A stretch of 64,000 nt of DNA from NCBI GenBank assembly GCA_965247565.1, contig CBDFHF010000002.1:428316-492315 (forward strand). Direction: 5' to 3'. This DNA comes from CBDFHF01 sp965247565 (GTDB lineage Bacteria > Pseudomonadota > Gammaproteobacteria > Methylococcales > Methylomonadaceae). This document shows positions 28,124 through 37,081 of this stretch, piece by piece. The notes below the pieces were generated by a model. It was not told the origin of the DNA, ran no database searches, and saw nothing but the letters and a program-made list of their open reading frames with translations. A program made the translations under genes and the position numbers. Numbering within the stretch: the first letter of the stretch is position 1; every line of letters starts with the position of its first letter.

Positions 28124-28158
28124 ACAGAAAGGCCGACTTATGTCGGCCTTTCTGTTTT
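28124..28158 (+). terminator. Rho-independent terminator after accA
   Basis: A perfect 14-bp stem (ACAGAAAGGCCGAC at 28124-28137 with 28142-28155), TTAT loop and a short T run to 28158. It lies between accA and tilS. Confidence 0.93.
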
Positions 28159-28183
28159 AATCGGTATTCTGGAGCTGACTTTT

Positions 28184-29524
28184 ATGTCTGTACATCTGCT
28201 TTCAGAGCAATTCGCAACGGCAATTGAGCAAATTTCTAGCGAAGTTGAGATCTATATTGGCTTCAGTGGAGGGCTTGATTCTCATGTGCTATTACACTTG
28301 TGCGCCACTTACAAAAACCATTACAAAATAACTGCTGTTTATATTCACCATGGCTTACAGCCTGAAGCGGAATGCTGGGGACAGCATTGCCAAGCTATAG
28401 CTCATGACTTGGGTCTGAAATTTTTATTAATGCGCGTGAATGCTTTGCCAGAACATGGGCAAAGCCCGGAAGAAGCGGCACGAAATGCCAGATACGATGC
28501 ATTTAAAACATTGTTGCAAGCCGGAGATGTCTTGATGTTGGCACAACATCGTGAGGATCAATTAGAAACAGTGCTATTACAACTGTTCAGGGGTAGTGGC
28601 TTACGCGGTTTATCGGGCATGCCTGAATTTATTGATTTTGGCAAAGGCATTTTGCTAAGACCGTTGCTATCAGCACCCAAACTAAGCCTTTTGGATTACG
28701 CTGAAACCATGCAATTAAATTGGATTGAAGACCCTAGCAATCAATGTAACGATTATGACCGTAATTATTTACGCAATGCGCTAATCCCTTTAATTAAAAC
28801 ACGTTGGCCGGCCTGCGATATTACTGTCGCACGGTCCGCTCATCACTGTGCAGAAGCACAAGGGTTATTAACAGAACTTGCCGAACAACTATTTGCTACT
28901 TTGTTTAATCCGGTTGATAGGACACTCAGTATTGATAAATTGGATATTTACTCAATGTCGCAGCAGCGCCTTATTATTCGAGAATGGTTTCAAGCCTTGG
29001 GCTTGAAAATGCCATCTCAGGCATTTATGCGGCGAATTTTTCAGGAAGTAATTAATGCACATCCACAACGTGATCCGATATTATCCGCACAGGGTTATTC
29101 TGTGCGCCGATATCGGCAGCGACTGTACTGTCTAAGCTCGATAAATGGCACTTATGTCCCACAGAATGCGCACTGGCCTGTCGATCAAAGTTTTTTGCCC
29201 GCTACTAACGGGCAAGTCTTGCAGGTTGTAGATTGTTCTGCGGGCATTTTGAAATCACAATGGCATAACGCTGAAATAACAGTCAAGTATCGCAGTGGTG
29301 GCGAAAAAATGCGTTTGCCTGGACGACAAGGGCGTCACGAACTTAAAAAGCTCTTCCAAGAAGCGGGTATTCCACCTTGGCAACGGGCACAGATTCCATT
29401 GATTTACATGAATAATCAATTAGCAGCCGTAGGCGAATACTGGATAAGTGCCGATTTTTATGTAACTGAACCGGATCGGTGCATTAGCTTTGTCTTGTTA
29501 AACGGGTCGGGGATTGAAGTCTAA
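28184..29524 (+). CDS. tilS: tRNA(Ile)-lysidine synthase
   Basis: A 446-residue enzyme that converts C34 of tRNA-Ile(CAU) to lysidine with ATP and lysine. The N-terminal ATP pyrophosphatase P-loop is GFSGGLDSHVLLHL, followed by YIHHGLQPEAECW and the HREDQLETVLLQLFRGSGLRG block. The C-terminal TilS domain with KYRSGGEKMRLPGR and LKKLFQEAGIPPWQR is present. All are family hallmarks. accA-tilS adjacency is common in Gammaproteobacteria. Confidence 0.97.
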   Translation: MSVHLLSEQFATAIEQISSEVEIYIGFSGGLDSHVLLHLCATYKNHYKITAVYIHHGLQPEAECWGQHCQAIAHDLGLKFLLMRVNALPEHGQSPEEAARNARYDAFKTLLQAGDVLMLAQHREDQLETVLLQLFRGSGLRGLSGMPEFIDFGKGILLRPLLSAPKLSLLDYAETMQLNWIEDPSNQCNDYDRNYLRNALIPLIKTRWPACDITVARSAHHCAEAQGLLTELAEQLFATLFNPVDRTLSIDKLDIYSMSQQRLIIREWFQALGLKMPSQAFMRRIFQEVINAHPQRDPILSAQGYSVRRYRQRLYCLSSINGTYVPQNAHWPVDQSFLPATNGQVLQVVDCSAGILKSQWHNAEITVKYRSGGEKMRLPGRQGRHELKKLFQEAGIPPWQRAQIPLIYMNNQLAAVGEYWISADFYVTEPDRCISFVLLNGSGIEV

Positions 29525-29634
29525 TTGCTTTTGTAAATCTTTGAATGAGCAGTGCAATTCAAGGCTCCTAATGGCAAGACCTTAGCGAAAACTTTTCATA
29601 TTGGATAAATACTCGTAATCTAAGGACGTTAAAA

Positions 29635-32286
29635 ATGCAAATATTTTCCAGACTTATCAAATCGTTTTCGGGGCTATTGCCGACACTGCACAAATCCAAA
29701 ACTGATAACTTTAAAATTCAAGTTTATCTTCTGATTTTTTTTTCAGGATTCTCCAGCCTAATTTATGAGATTGTTTGGATACGCCAAGCGTCTTTTGTCT
29801 TTGGTTCCAGTGCATTTGCCTTATCTACGGTGCTAGCAGTATTTTTTCTGGGTCTGGGCTTAGGGAATTTATTATTTGGGCGGCTGAGTTTTTACATTCA
29901 ACAACCGTTACTTTGGTGCGCGGCGGTGGAATGTCTCTTAGCATGTTACGGGCTGGCTAGCCACACTGTTTTCAATGCCGCCGATACAGTTTACGGCCAC
30001 ATTTATAAGAGTTTTAACATTAATTCTGGACAACTCTTGGCCATAAGAGCGGGTTTAGTTTCGCTGATTTTATTACCGCCCTGTTTGGTCATGGGCGGCA
30101 CATTGCCTTTGTTCTGTAAACAACAAATCCAGGAACCAAGCAAAATCTCAGCTAAACTCAGTTACATTTACGGCTTTAATACGTTAGGGGCCGCATTAGG
30201 TTGTATTGCTAGCGGATTTTTGTTTTTGCCCCGCTTTGGGCTTTCGTCATCGTTAATAATTGCGGCAATCATCAATTTTATTGTCGGTTTGGGCTTTTGG
30301 CATCTCAATACTTTGCTAAAAAGAACGCCAGAAATAATCGGCTCAGCATCCCGATCTAATCAAGCCTATTCAGATTCAGCAAAGGGTGCTAACGAATCGG
30401 CTGTGTTTTTGGCAGGTATACTGCTTTTTATAATAGGTGCAGTGGCATTAGCTAACGAACTATTATGGGCACGATTTTTAACCCACTTTATCCGTAATTC
30501 TGTTTATACCTATAGCTTAGCGTTGAGCGTGGTGTTGATTGGCATGGGGCTTGGGAGTCTTTGGTTGGGCCCGAAGTTTGATCGGATTGAAAATTCGCAG
30601 GGTTTATTGATTCGCTTTGCCGCTTTGCAAATTGCATCCGCAATTATCGTGCAAGTTTTAACGCATTTACCCGCAGGATTTTGGCAGTCAATTAACACAT
30701 TAGGCATGATGCCTTTTGTTTTTTTGATGTTACCGTCTGCCATCCTGGCAGGTGCCAGCTTTCCATTAGTTAACCGTCTGGCAATACAACAATCAGATAA
30801 TGCTGCCACCACTATAGGCACAATGACCAGCCTCAATATTTTAGGTTGTGTTTTCGGCTCATTGCTTACCGGCTATTGGTTATTACCCCATTTTGGTTTA
30901 CACATAAGCATTGTTATCGCTACAGGCTTTAGCATTTGTGCTGCAATGCTGGCGTTGTGGTTAGGTGTGGATATTTTTAAGATAAAAGGTAAATCAGACT
31001 CAATGGCTTTGGTAGCCATTCATGCTGGGGTGATCGTGTGGACAATGCTCGTTATATTTCCACTGCAGCGTATCCCACAGGATTTAATCGCCCGTGATGA
31101 TGTGTTGATCGATATGATGGAAGGCTACAATTCTAACCTGGCCGTTGTAACCAGAAGCCAAGAGAAAACCTTGTTAGTTGATCATCTTTGGCAAGGAGTC
31201 GGGAGCCGAAATTATCAAGTGATGGTAGCGCATATACCAATGCTGCATTATCCCGAGGCTAAATCTGTTTTAGTGGTGGGCTTAGGCGCCGGAAATACAG
31301 CCAGTCGTTTTCTTTACTACGGTATTGAGCATCTGGACATTGTTGACATCGAACCACGCTTGTTTGAGTTTACTAGAAAACATTTTCCATCGGCTTGGAT
31401 GGATGACCCGAGAGTGCAGATGCTCCCAGAAGATGGTCGGAATTATATTAAGCATAGCGAACAAAAATACGATCTGATTTCTGTGGAAATAGGTCAACTG
31501 GACCGACCCGGAGTTGGGGTTTTTTATACTCGTGAATTTTACCGCCAAGCCCACCAACGTTTGCACGAAAATGGCATGATCACTCAATTTGTGCCACTTG
31601 CTTTTCTAAGCCCAAACGAGTTTGCTAGCATCATTAAGACATTTCTTATGGAATTCCCCCATGCCCAACTTTGGTATAACACAGACGAATTGCTATTAAT
31701 GGGCTTCAAAGGCGAGATAAAGCGAATATCAGCCAAGCAATTTGCCGAAGTTACTGCCAAACCTATCATTAAGTCAGATATAAACATCAATTACTGGGGC
31801 GGTTCGCTTTACAGCCTCAATCGATTTTCAGCTTTCATATCAGGTTTCTTTGCATCAGGCCAGGAACTCATCGCCTTATCGAAGATAGCACCCGCAGAAG
31901 TTTATACTGATGACAAACTCCAAATTTCTTATAGCATCAGCTCTTTTCAGAGGAAAGACCAACGGGCCTTGATGCTGGAGCCATTTTTGGAAAAAAACTT
32001 AACTAGCATGGATGCTGCTCTGGAACATGGCTTCACAGATGAAAGAACATTGCAAGCAGCTACCGAAATAAGAGCTATCAACGTCGCCGATATAGCAGCC
32101 TCCGACATATTGGGTATGCTGGATTTGGCACCGCCGGGACAACCTCCGAGCGCAAAGTCAGTTTATCAACACGCGCAACAAGCACTGTTGTGGAATCCAC
32201 GTAATGTTATCGCTCAAGCCAAATCACAAAGTGCGCTGTTAGAATTAACCAAAACTCAACAACTCGATGAGAGCTGGCTGCAGTAA
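29635..32286 (+). CDS. Membrane-fused spermidine synthase-like protein
   Basis: An 883-residue protein with 10 or more N-terminal membrane segments of the fused MFS/spermidine synthase type (FFSGFSSLIYEIVWIRQ is the characteristic first helix). A methyltransferase-fold spermidine synthase domain lies at about residues 500-690. There the SAM-binding region reads VLVVGLGAGNTASRFLYYG, DIVDIEPRLFE and LPEDGRNYIKHSEQKYDLIS. About 130 C-terminal residues form an extra helical tail. Such fusions are widespread but their substrate is not established, and true polyamine synthesis should not be assumed. Confidence 0.82.
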   Translation: MQIFSRLIKSFSGLLPTLHKSKTDNFKIQVYLLIFFSGFSSLIYEIVWIRQASFVFGSSAFALSTVLAVFFLGLGLGNLLFGRLSFYIQQPLLWCAAVECLLACYGLASHTVFNAADTVYGHIYKSFNINSGQLLAIRAGLVSLILLPPCLVMGGTLPLFCKQQIQEPSKISAKLSYIYGFNTLGAALGCIASGFLFLPRFGLSSSLIIAAIINFIVGLGFWHLNTLLKRTPEIIGSASRSNQAYSDSAKGANESAVFLAGILLFIIGAVALANELLWARFLTHFIRNSVYTYSLALSVVLIGMGLGSLWLGPKFDRIENSQGLLIRFAALQIASAIIVQVLTHLPAGFWQSINTLGMMPFVFLMLPSAILAGASFPLVNRLAIQQSDNAATTIGTMTSLNILGCVFGSLLTGYWLLPHFGLHISIVIATGFSICAAMLALWLGVDIFKIKGKSDSMALVAIHAGVIVWTMLVIFPLQRIPQDLIARDDVLIDMMEGYNSNLAVVTRSQEKTLLVDHLWQGVGSRNYQVMVAHIPMLHYPEAKSVLVVGLGAGNTASRFLYYGIEHLDIVDIEPRLFEFTRKHFPSAWMDDPRVQMLPEDGRNYIKHSEQKYDLISVEIGQLDRPGVGVFYTREFYRQAHQRLHENGMITQFVPLAFLSPNEFASIIKTFLMEFPHAQLWYNTDELLLMGFKGEIKRISAKQFAEVTAKPIIKSDININYWGGSLYSLNRFSAFISGFFASGQELIALSKIAPAEVYTDDKLQISYSISSFQRKDQRALMLEPFLEKNLTSMDAALEHGFTDERTLQAATEIRAINVADIAASDILGMLDLAPPGQPPSAKSVYQHAQQALLWNPRNVIAQAKSQSALLELTKTQQLDESWLQ

Positions 32287-32400
32287 CTGTTGAGTTATTG
32301 TGCGGCCGTGACTATCTTAAAATGGCTGAATAGTTGCCTGGATGGAGGAATCCACTTCAAGTCTTGACGATGCTAAAATAGCCAGAAAATTGATTAGTTA

Positions 32401-32796
32401 GTGGGCTTGTCAGTGAGCAGAAATATCGGTTTTAAGGTCTTGTTAGCGTTGGTTGGTTTATTAGCAATAGTGTCTTATGACACAACCATACCGTTGCTTA
32501 ATGCCGTTATACAGTTAAAGATCAATATTTTAGGGTTCTTTTTGGAGCCGTTGCTGCAATGGGCGTTTGACATGCCACTCCGTCAAGCTCAAATCCTATC
32601 GGCTTGGATGTATTTGCTCGTAGCAACACTTATTGCTTGGTACTCTTTCGGTAAAATATACCATGCCTTGTTAGCCACTTTTTTCTGGGCACGCCGGTCT
32701 TGGTCAGGGGTAAATAGATGGCAGAAAACCGGATTTTTCCTGATAATCATATTTGTATTTATAGTGATCGGTAAAACAGCTTTGATATTTATCTAA
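32401..32796 (+). CDS. Small integral membrane protein
   Basis: A protein of about 131 residues with three hydrophobic spans (about 11-29, 63-83, 111-131), an Arg/Trp-rich cytoplasmic loop (FWARRSWSGVNRWQK) between the last two, and no recognised family. The start is uncertain: GTG at 32401 or GTG at 32413. It is monocistronic and convergent with the next gene. Confidence 0.55.
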   Translation: MGLSVSRNIGFKVLLALVGLLAIVSYDTTIPLLNAVIQLKINILGFFLEPLLQWAFDMPLRQAQILSAWMYLLVATLIAWYSFGKIYHALLATFFWARRSWSGVNRWQKTGFFLIIIFVFIVIGKTALIFI

Positions 32797-32853
32797 TCCA
32801 TGAGGAAAATATTTTGAGCACCAACTCTTTAAAATTACTGGAATAAATAAGAA

Positions 32854-33714
32854 CTAGCGACCAAATTCAAAAAATTCTGCCAAATCGACTCTTCGCCATC
32901 TTCCACTTATATAACCCAATGCCTCCTTTATATTCAGGTCACGAGTGCCGCCGCCGGTCCTTACAAAAAATTTTGGCGAATTCCCCTGATCCAGAAATAC
33001 AGGCTTACTAGAAGGCGATATGATCAGTCGACAAACTTCCTTATTGTCAATTACGTGAAATAAAATATGGACAAAACAACAAAGGTCGGCACCCAAGTTA
33101 GATGAAATTAAAGTCATCACTGCTTGTTCAAATCCGTCTTGTCCAGGTTTTTTTAGTGTTTGATAGTCTTTTTCTAGACCTAAGATCTCGCCATTGTCGG
33201 CAACCCCAATTAGTAACGTTCCGCCCACAGGACTATTCAAAAACCCCGCCAGCGTTTTTAAGACAACACCTTCAAGCGCTCGATTGATACGCGTTTCAAC
33301 CATATCCCAACGCAACGACGATTTAAATTCCAAGTATGGCCCTTCACCCTGTCTGATTATAGAAGGTAAATCCTTATCCAATTCTGTTTTCAAGTGATCT
33401 ATCCGTAAAAACCGTTTATGCATAACTTTGTATAACAACAATGACATCAGTCCAAGCGCCGCGCCTATTTCTGCATAAAAGATAATTAATACAGTGTTAT
33501 CGTGGGAACTTTTTCCCGTGACCATAGCTTTGACCAAGCTAAATATATACTCGATTGATGAAAGTGGATTTGCATTCTGTTCGCGGGCGTTAATATAGTC
33601 ATAACTTGGCGCTAATACGAAGATGCCGATAATAGCGCCGAGGACTGTAACAAAAATATAAAGTTTTAATTGCTGTCGCCATAGCAACAGTATCAGTAAA
33701 AAAAATCTTTTCAT
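32854..33714 (-). CDS. Membrane-anchored AlbA_2 (Schlafen-type) domain protein
   Basis: A 286-residue protein with two N-terminal membrane spans (about residues 2-32 and 70-90) followed by a cytoplasmic AlbA_2 domain. The domain motifs are EGPYLEFKSSLRWD, LEGVVLKTLAGFLNSPVGGTLLIGVADNGEILGLE and KFFVRTGGGTRDLNIKEAL. AlbA_2 domains in bacteria occur in transcriptional regulators and some defence proteins; membrane anchoring is unusual but known. It lies 140 bp downstream of a 140-residue membrane protein on the same strand and could be the last gene of the secretion operon. Confidence 0.78.
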   Translation of the reverse strand: MKRFFLLILLLWRQQLKLYIFVTVLGAIIGIFVLAPSYDYINAREQNANPLSSIEYIFSLVKAMVTGKSSHDNTVLIIFYAEIGAALGLMSLLLYKVMHKRFLRIDHLKTELDKDLPSIIRQGEGPYLEFKSSLRWDMVETRINRALEGVVLKTLAGFLNSPVGGTLLIGVADNGEILGLEKDYQTLKKPGQDGFEQAVMTLISSNLGADLCCFVHILFHVIDNKEVCRLIISPSSKPVFLDQGNSPKFFVRTGGGTRDLNIKEALGYISGRWRRVDLAEFFEFGR

Positions 33715-33853
33715 GATTGCAATTGATAGAGAGTCGTATATTAGTAAAAAGAGACTTCACCTGACTTTGTAATGTCAATAATGTCGTCGATAAAAGCTGT
33801 ACGCTTTTCAAGCATTGCTTTTTTACAGGCAACAATTAAAGTTTGGAGCGAAT

Positions 33854-34276
33854 TCAACTAAGCAAGAGCATAAACGCAGTCATCATAAGAGCGAAATGGA
33901 TAAAGATCAGTTTGGTTTTTTCTATGGCCCGCTTACTATGCCAATAGTAGAACATCTGGTATTTGAAAGCGTAAATCTTGTAAACCAGGTAATCTCTTAA
34001 GTAATATTTCCAGAATAAAACAGTTGTACTTATTCCTACCACGATACTGAAATAGAAAATAATTAATTGCGCTAGAGGTTTATCAAAACCAAACGTGTGC
34101 ATTAAAAAATGTTCGAGTAAAAATGAAGTCGCCTCGTAAAATGTATGCACAATCCACACAATGCTATGACCAACAACATCAGGCAAGTAAAACAGAAAAC
34201 CCAGTACTGAAAGACTTATCAGCCATTTTAAAATCGATCCGAATTTGATTTTGTTCCCAATAAATTTATCTATCAT
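33854..34276 (-). CDS. Small membrane protein in secretion operon
   Basis: A 140-residue protein with three hydrophobic segments (about 18-34, 66-91, 120-139) and a basic/aromatic loop (KYYLRDYLVYKIYAFKYQMF). I do not recognise a family. It starts 20 bases downstream of the TolC-like gene on the same strand, so it is probably part of that operon. Confidence 0.6.
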   Translation of the reverse strand: MIDKFIGNKIKFGSILKWLISLSVLGFLFYLPDVVGHSIVWIVHTFYEATSFLLEHFLMHTFGFDKPLAQLIIFYFSIVVGISTTVLFWKYYLRDYLVYKIYAFKYQMFYYWHSKRAIEKTKLIFIHFALMMTAFMLLLS

Positions 34277-34295
34277 CGCTTGAGACCCTTTGAAT

Positions 34296-35720
34296 TCAAT
34301 TAGCTTGTTCTTCTAGTTGTTCCTGAATTCCTAAAATAGCCTGATAATCGGCATAGCTTCTGAGTAAACTGGCCGTTGCGTCCGCATATTGCAGAGCTGC
34401 GTCTCCTTTAGCTATTTCCCGCAAATTAACGAACAACAAAGTGCTTTCACCTAAGTCAAACCTTGTTTTTTCCCCATCAGCTAATTGTTCGGCGGCATTC
34501 AATTGGTCAGCGCTCAAAGCCAAGCGTTTGCGTAATGCTGATAGTGCAGAAAAAACATCTTTCACCTCATTTGCAATCCGATCATTCTGCAACTGGCGAT
34601 CCAAAGTTAACCGTCGAACGTTGGCTGCGGCAACTTGGGTTCGTCCGGAAGCGGTGCGTTGCTGTAATGGAATATCAATATTTAAACCGACATAAAGCTC
34701 ATTACGGTTAATCTTTTCTCTGCTGTTGCCGATATCATTAGCCGCACTAACCGTTAAGTCGACCGCAGGCGCCCGTTGATTTTGTTGCAGTTCCAGCTCT
34801 GTTTGAGTTTGCTTGGTTTGCAGTTCCAAGCGTTTAGGTTCGGGCCGTTGATTGAGCGATTTTTGCATCGCCTCGGCAACACTGAGGGTTTTTATCGAAT
34901 CAGGGTCTGGGAACTGCTCCGGCAATTGTTCGTCTGAAGGGTACTGGGGTTGGCCGGAATCGTTCCGCCAATAGAGTGATAATTGGATTGCGCTCTGCTC
35001 CAATAAGCGTTGAGCGGCTACCACGCGCTCTTGTCGTTCAATAATCGCACGTTGGTTGTCCAGGGCTTCAAATTCCGGAATATCGCCAGCTGCTACCCTT
35101 TCCTGTATGCCTTTGTTGCGCTGTTCAGCAATTTGCAGCAATTGCTTGGCAATTATCAATCGTTGTCCCGCTAGTACCCAATCCCAGTAACGATAGGATG
35201 CAAGGCGGGTTGCCTCAATCAAAGCTTGTTCATATTCATGCCCAGCGATTAATTGACCCAATTCCGCCTGTTGTAAACTGGCCCGGCGGCGGTCAATTTC
35301 TCGGTTGCGCCACAGGGGTACATTTACCCCGATGCGGGCCTCACCGCTGTCGGTGGTTTGGCTTTTACCCTCGTAAACAGGATAATCACCCACGCCCCGT
35401 CGCCACCCACCAAAAAAAGTTGTGCCCCAGAGCTTCGTGGGCTGTTCCAGGGTAACTTCATTGTTTTGATTTTCATACAGGCCCACAATCGACCAGCGGT
35501 TTTGCGATTTTAATAAGGTATCGAAGCCACCCTCTGCCGCGGTGAATTCGCCGGCTGCCACTTGTTTGCGCTGTTCGGTGGACAGCAGTCCTGGAAAAGA
35601 TTTTTTAGCGGCGCTGACCACATTATCTAAAGTTAAAGTCGAGTTTTTTTTGGATGTCGTTTCTGCTGCCGAAACGAAAGCAGGAAGCAGGACAAATAGG
35701 AGAAAAGACATCCTCATCAT
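34296..35720 (-). CDS. TolC-family outer membrane channel
   Basis: A 474-residue outer-membrane efflux protein with a signal peptide (MRMSFLLFVLLPAFVSA). Long coiled-coil helices typical of OEP domains include SLNQRPEPKRLELQTKQTQTE and LNIDIPLQQRTASGRTQVA, the latter a classic TolC-family turn. It would form the exit duct of the neighbouring HlyD/ABC system. It overlaps the HlyD-like gene start-to-stop by one base (35720), which indicates coupled translation. Confidence 0.88.
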   Translation of the reverse strand: MMRMSFLLFVLLPAFVSAAETTSKKNSTLTLDNVVSAAKKSFPGLLSTEQRKQVAAGEFTAAEGGFDTLLKSQNRWSIVGLYENQNNEVTLEQPTKLWGTTFFGGWRRGVGDYPVYEGKSQTTDSGEARIGVNVPLWRNREIDRRRASLQQAELGQLIAGHEYEQALIEATRLASYRYWDWVLAGQRLIIAKQLLQIAEQRNKGIQERVAAGDIPEFEALDNQRAIIERQERVVAAQRLLEQSAIQLSLYWRNDSGQPQYPSDEQLPEQFPDPDSIKTLSVAEAMQKSLNQRPEPKRLELQTKQTQTELELQQNQRAPAVDLTVSAANDIGNSREKINRNELYVGLNIDIPLQQRTASGRTQVAAANVRRLTLDRQLQNDRIANEVKDVFSALSALRKRLALSADQLNAAEQLADGEKTRFDLGESTLLFVNLREIAKGDAALQYADATASLLRSYADYQAILGIQEQLEEQAN

Positions 35721-37081
35721 TATTTTTTCTCCCCTTCATCATTGGCTTTTTTGTCATCCTCTTTCGGTGTGCTAACTGCGTAAGGTTCGGGCAATATCAA
35801 AGGCGGGAAGCCGTTGAATATCCGCCACAACTCATACCCCAAGGTGACTTGACCCAGTAACACCCATCCGTTGACGCGAACGCCCTGACGTAAAAAACGC
35901 ACACTCGGCCAGGCATTTTTGTCTTCACGGTCAGGCCTAACCACAATCCGAAAATGGCCTTTACCGTCATCGGTTGCATCAATCAAGGCCACCTGACCAC
36001 CGAAGGAGCCCACTGAAAACTCAGGCCAGCCGCCAAACTGGATTGCGGGGTAGCCTTCAAACTGTAAACGGACATGACTACCCGTCACAATCAAGGGAAG
36101 ATCATTACCATCAACCCATAATTCCACCGCACGCTCCTCGGTATCGGGGACAAAAATAGCCAGCGCCTGTCCAGACTTGACCATTTCCGCGCCAGGATTT
36201 GCCAACAAGCGCAAGACAATGCCATCACGGGGAGCAATGACCGTTTGAGTTTGTTGCCGTGCAACTCGGGTTTGCAACTTTAAAATGTCCGCACGGATAC
36301 TGTTTTGATCTTCGATGGCTTTATTGAGGTCGGCTCGGGTTTTCTCGACACTCGCGGAGGCATCTGCGGCTATTTTTTGCCCGTCAGACGTAAAAGCATC
36401 CACTTCGCTTTTTGCCGCTACTAACGCGGCTTGTGTTCTTTCCAATTCGGCGGCTCGCTGTGCCATTTCGAGTTGGGATAATTCCAATGTCCGCTGGGAA
36501 GCCAACCCTTTGGCTCTAAGCTGTTGCTGCCGGGATAGATTTAAGTTGGCAGTCTGTTTTGCGGCTTGGGCAGCTTGTACAGATTGGTCGGCAGCTTTAC
36601 GCCGCTCATTCGCCATTTTCACACGGGATTGTGCGGCGGATATTGCCTGGGGACGGGCACGCTCCGCCATTCGTAATTGTTCGCGGAATGTTGTAACCCT
36701 GTTGTCAGTGGCTTCTTGTTTCGACAAAGCGGCTTTTTGTTCGTTCTCCAAGCGTTGCAGAAATTGCGGATCGTTATCCAGCAATTCCGCCAAAATGTCG
36801 CCCTGCTTTACTTGAGAACCCTCCCTCACCAGCCACCGTGAAATTCGGCCTTCCACTTGGGCGCTAATCAGTTGCTGGCGTTCAGCCGGTGTATAAGCGA
36901 CCACTCGTCCGAAACCTCGTACGTTTTGTTGCCAGGGCGTGAAGCCTAAAAATAAGATCAAAGCCAGGAACAACTTGAGCAAACCCCGCGCAATGCGTTT
37001 GGCAACCGGCGCTGTTTCAATCGTTTTTAAGGTGTTCATTACGGATAAAATGGGCTGATGCAATTCATTTTTCTCTGTCAT
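35720..37081 (-). CDS. HlyD-family membrane fusion (adaptor) protein
   Basis: A 453-residue periplasmic adaptor with a single N-terminal membrane anchor (about residues 30-47, LKLFLALILFLGF). A barrel/lipoyl domain follows (ISAQVEGRISRWLVREGSQV KQGDILAEL and, on the other side, VIAPRDGIVLRLLANPGAEM). A long coiled-coil hairpin of some 160 residues rich in Ala, Gln, Arg and Glu separates the two halves. It bridges the inner-membrane ABC protein and the TolC-like channel. It overlaps both neighbours by one to four bases. Confidence 0.9.
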   Translation of the reverse strand: MTEKNELHQPILSVMNTLKTIETAPVAKRIARGLLKLFLALILFLGFTPWQQNVRGFGRVVAYTPAERQQLISAQVEGRISRWLVREGSQVKQGDILAELLDNDPQFLQRLENEQKAALSKQEATDNRVTTFREQLRMAERARPQAISAAQSRVKMANERRKAADQSVQAAQAAKQTANLNLSRQQQLRAKGLASQRTLELSQLEMAQRAAELERTQAALVAAKSEVDAFTSDGQKIAADASASVEKTRADLNKAIEDQNSIRADILKLQTRVARQQTQTVIAPRDGIVLRLLANPGAEMVKSGQALAIFVPDTEERAVELWVDGNDLPLIVTGSHVRLQFEGYPAIQFGGWPEFSVGSFGGQVALIDATDDGKGHFRIVVRPDREDKNAWPSVRFLRQGVRVNGWVLLGQVTLGYELWRIFNGFPPLILPEPYAVSTPKEDDKKANDEGEKK

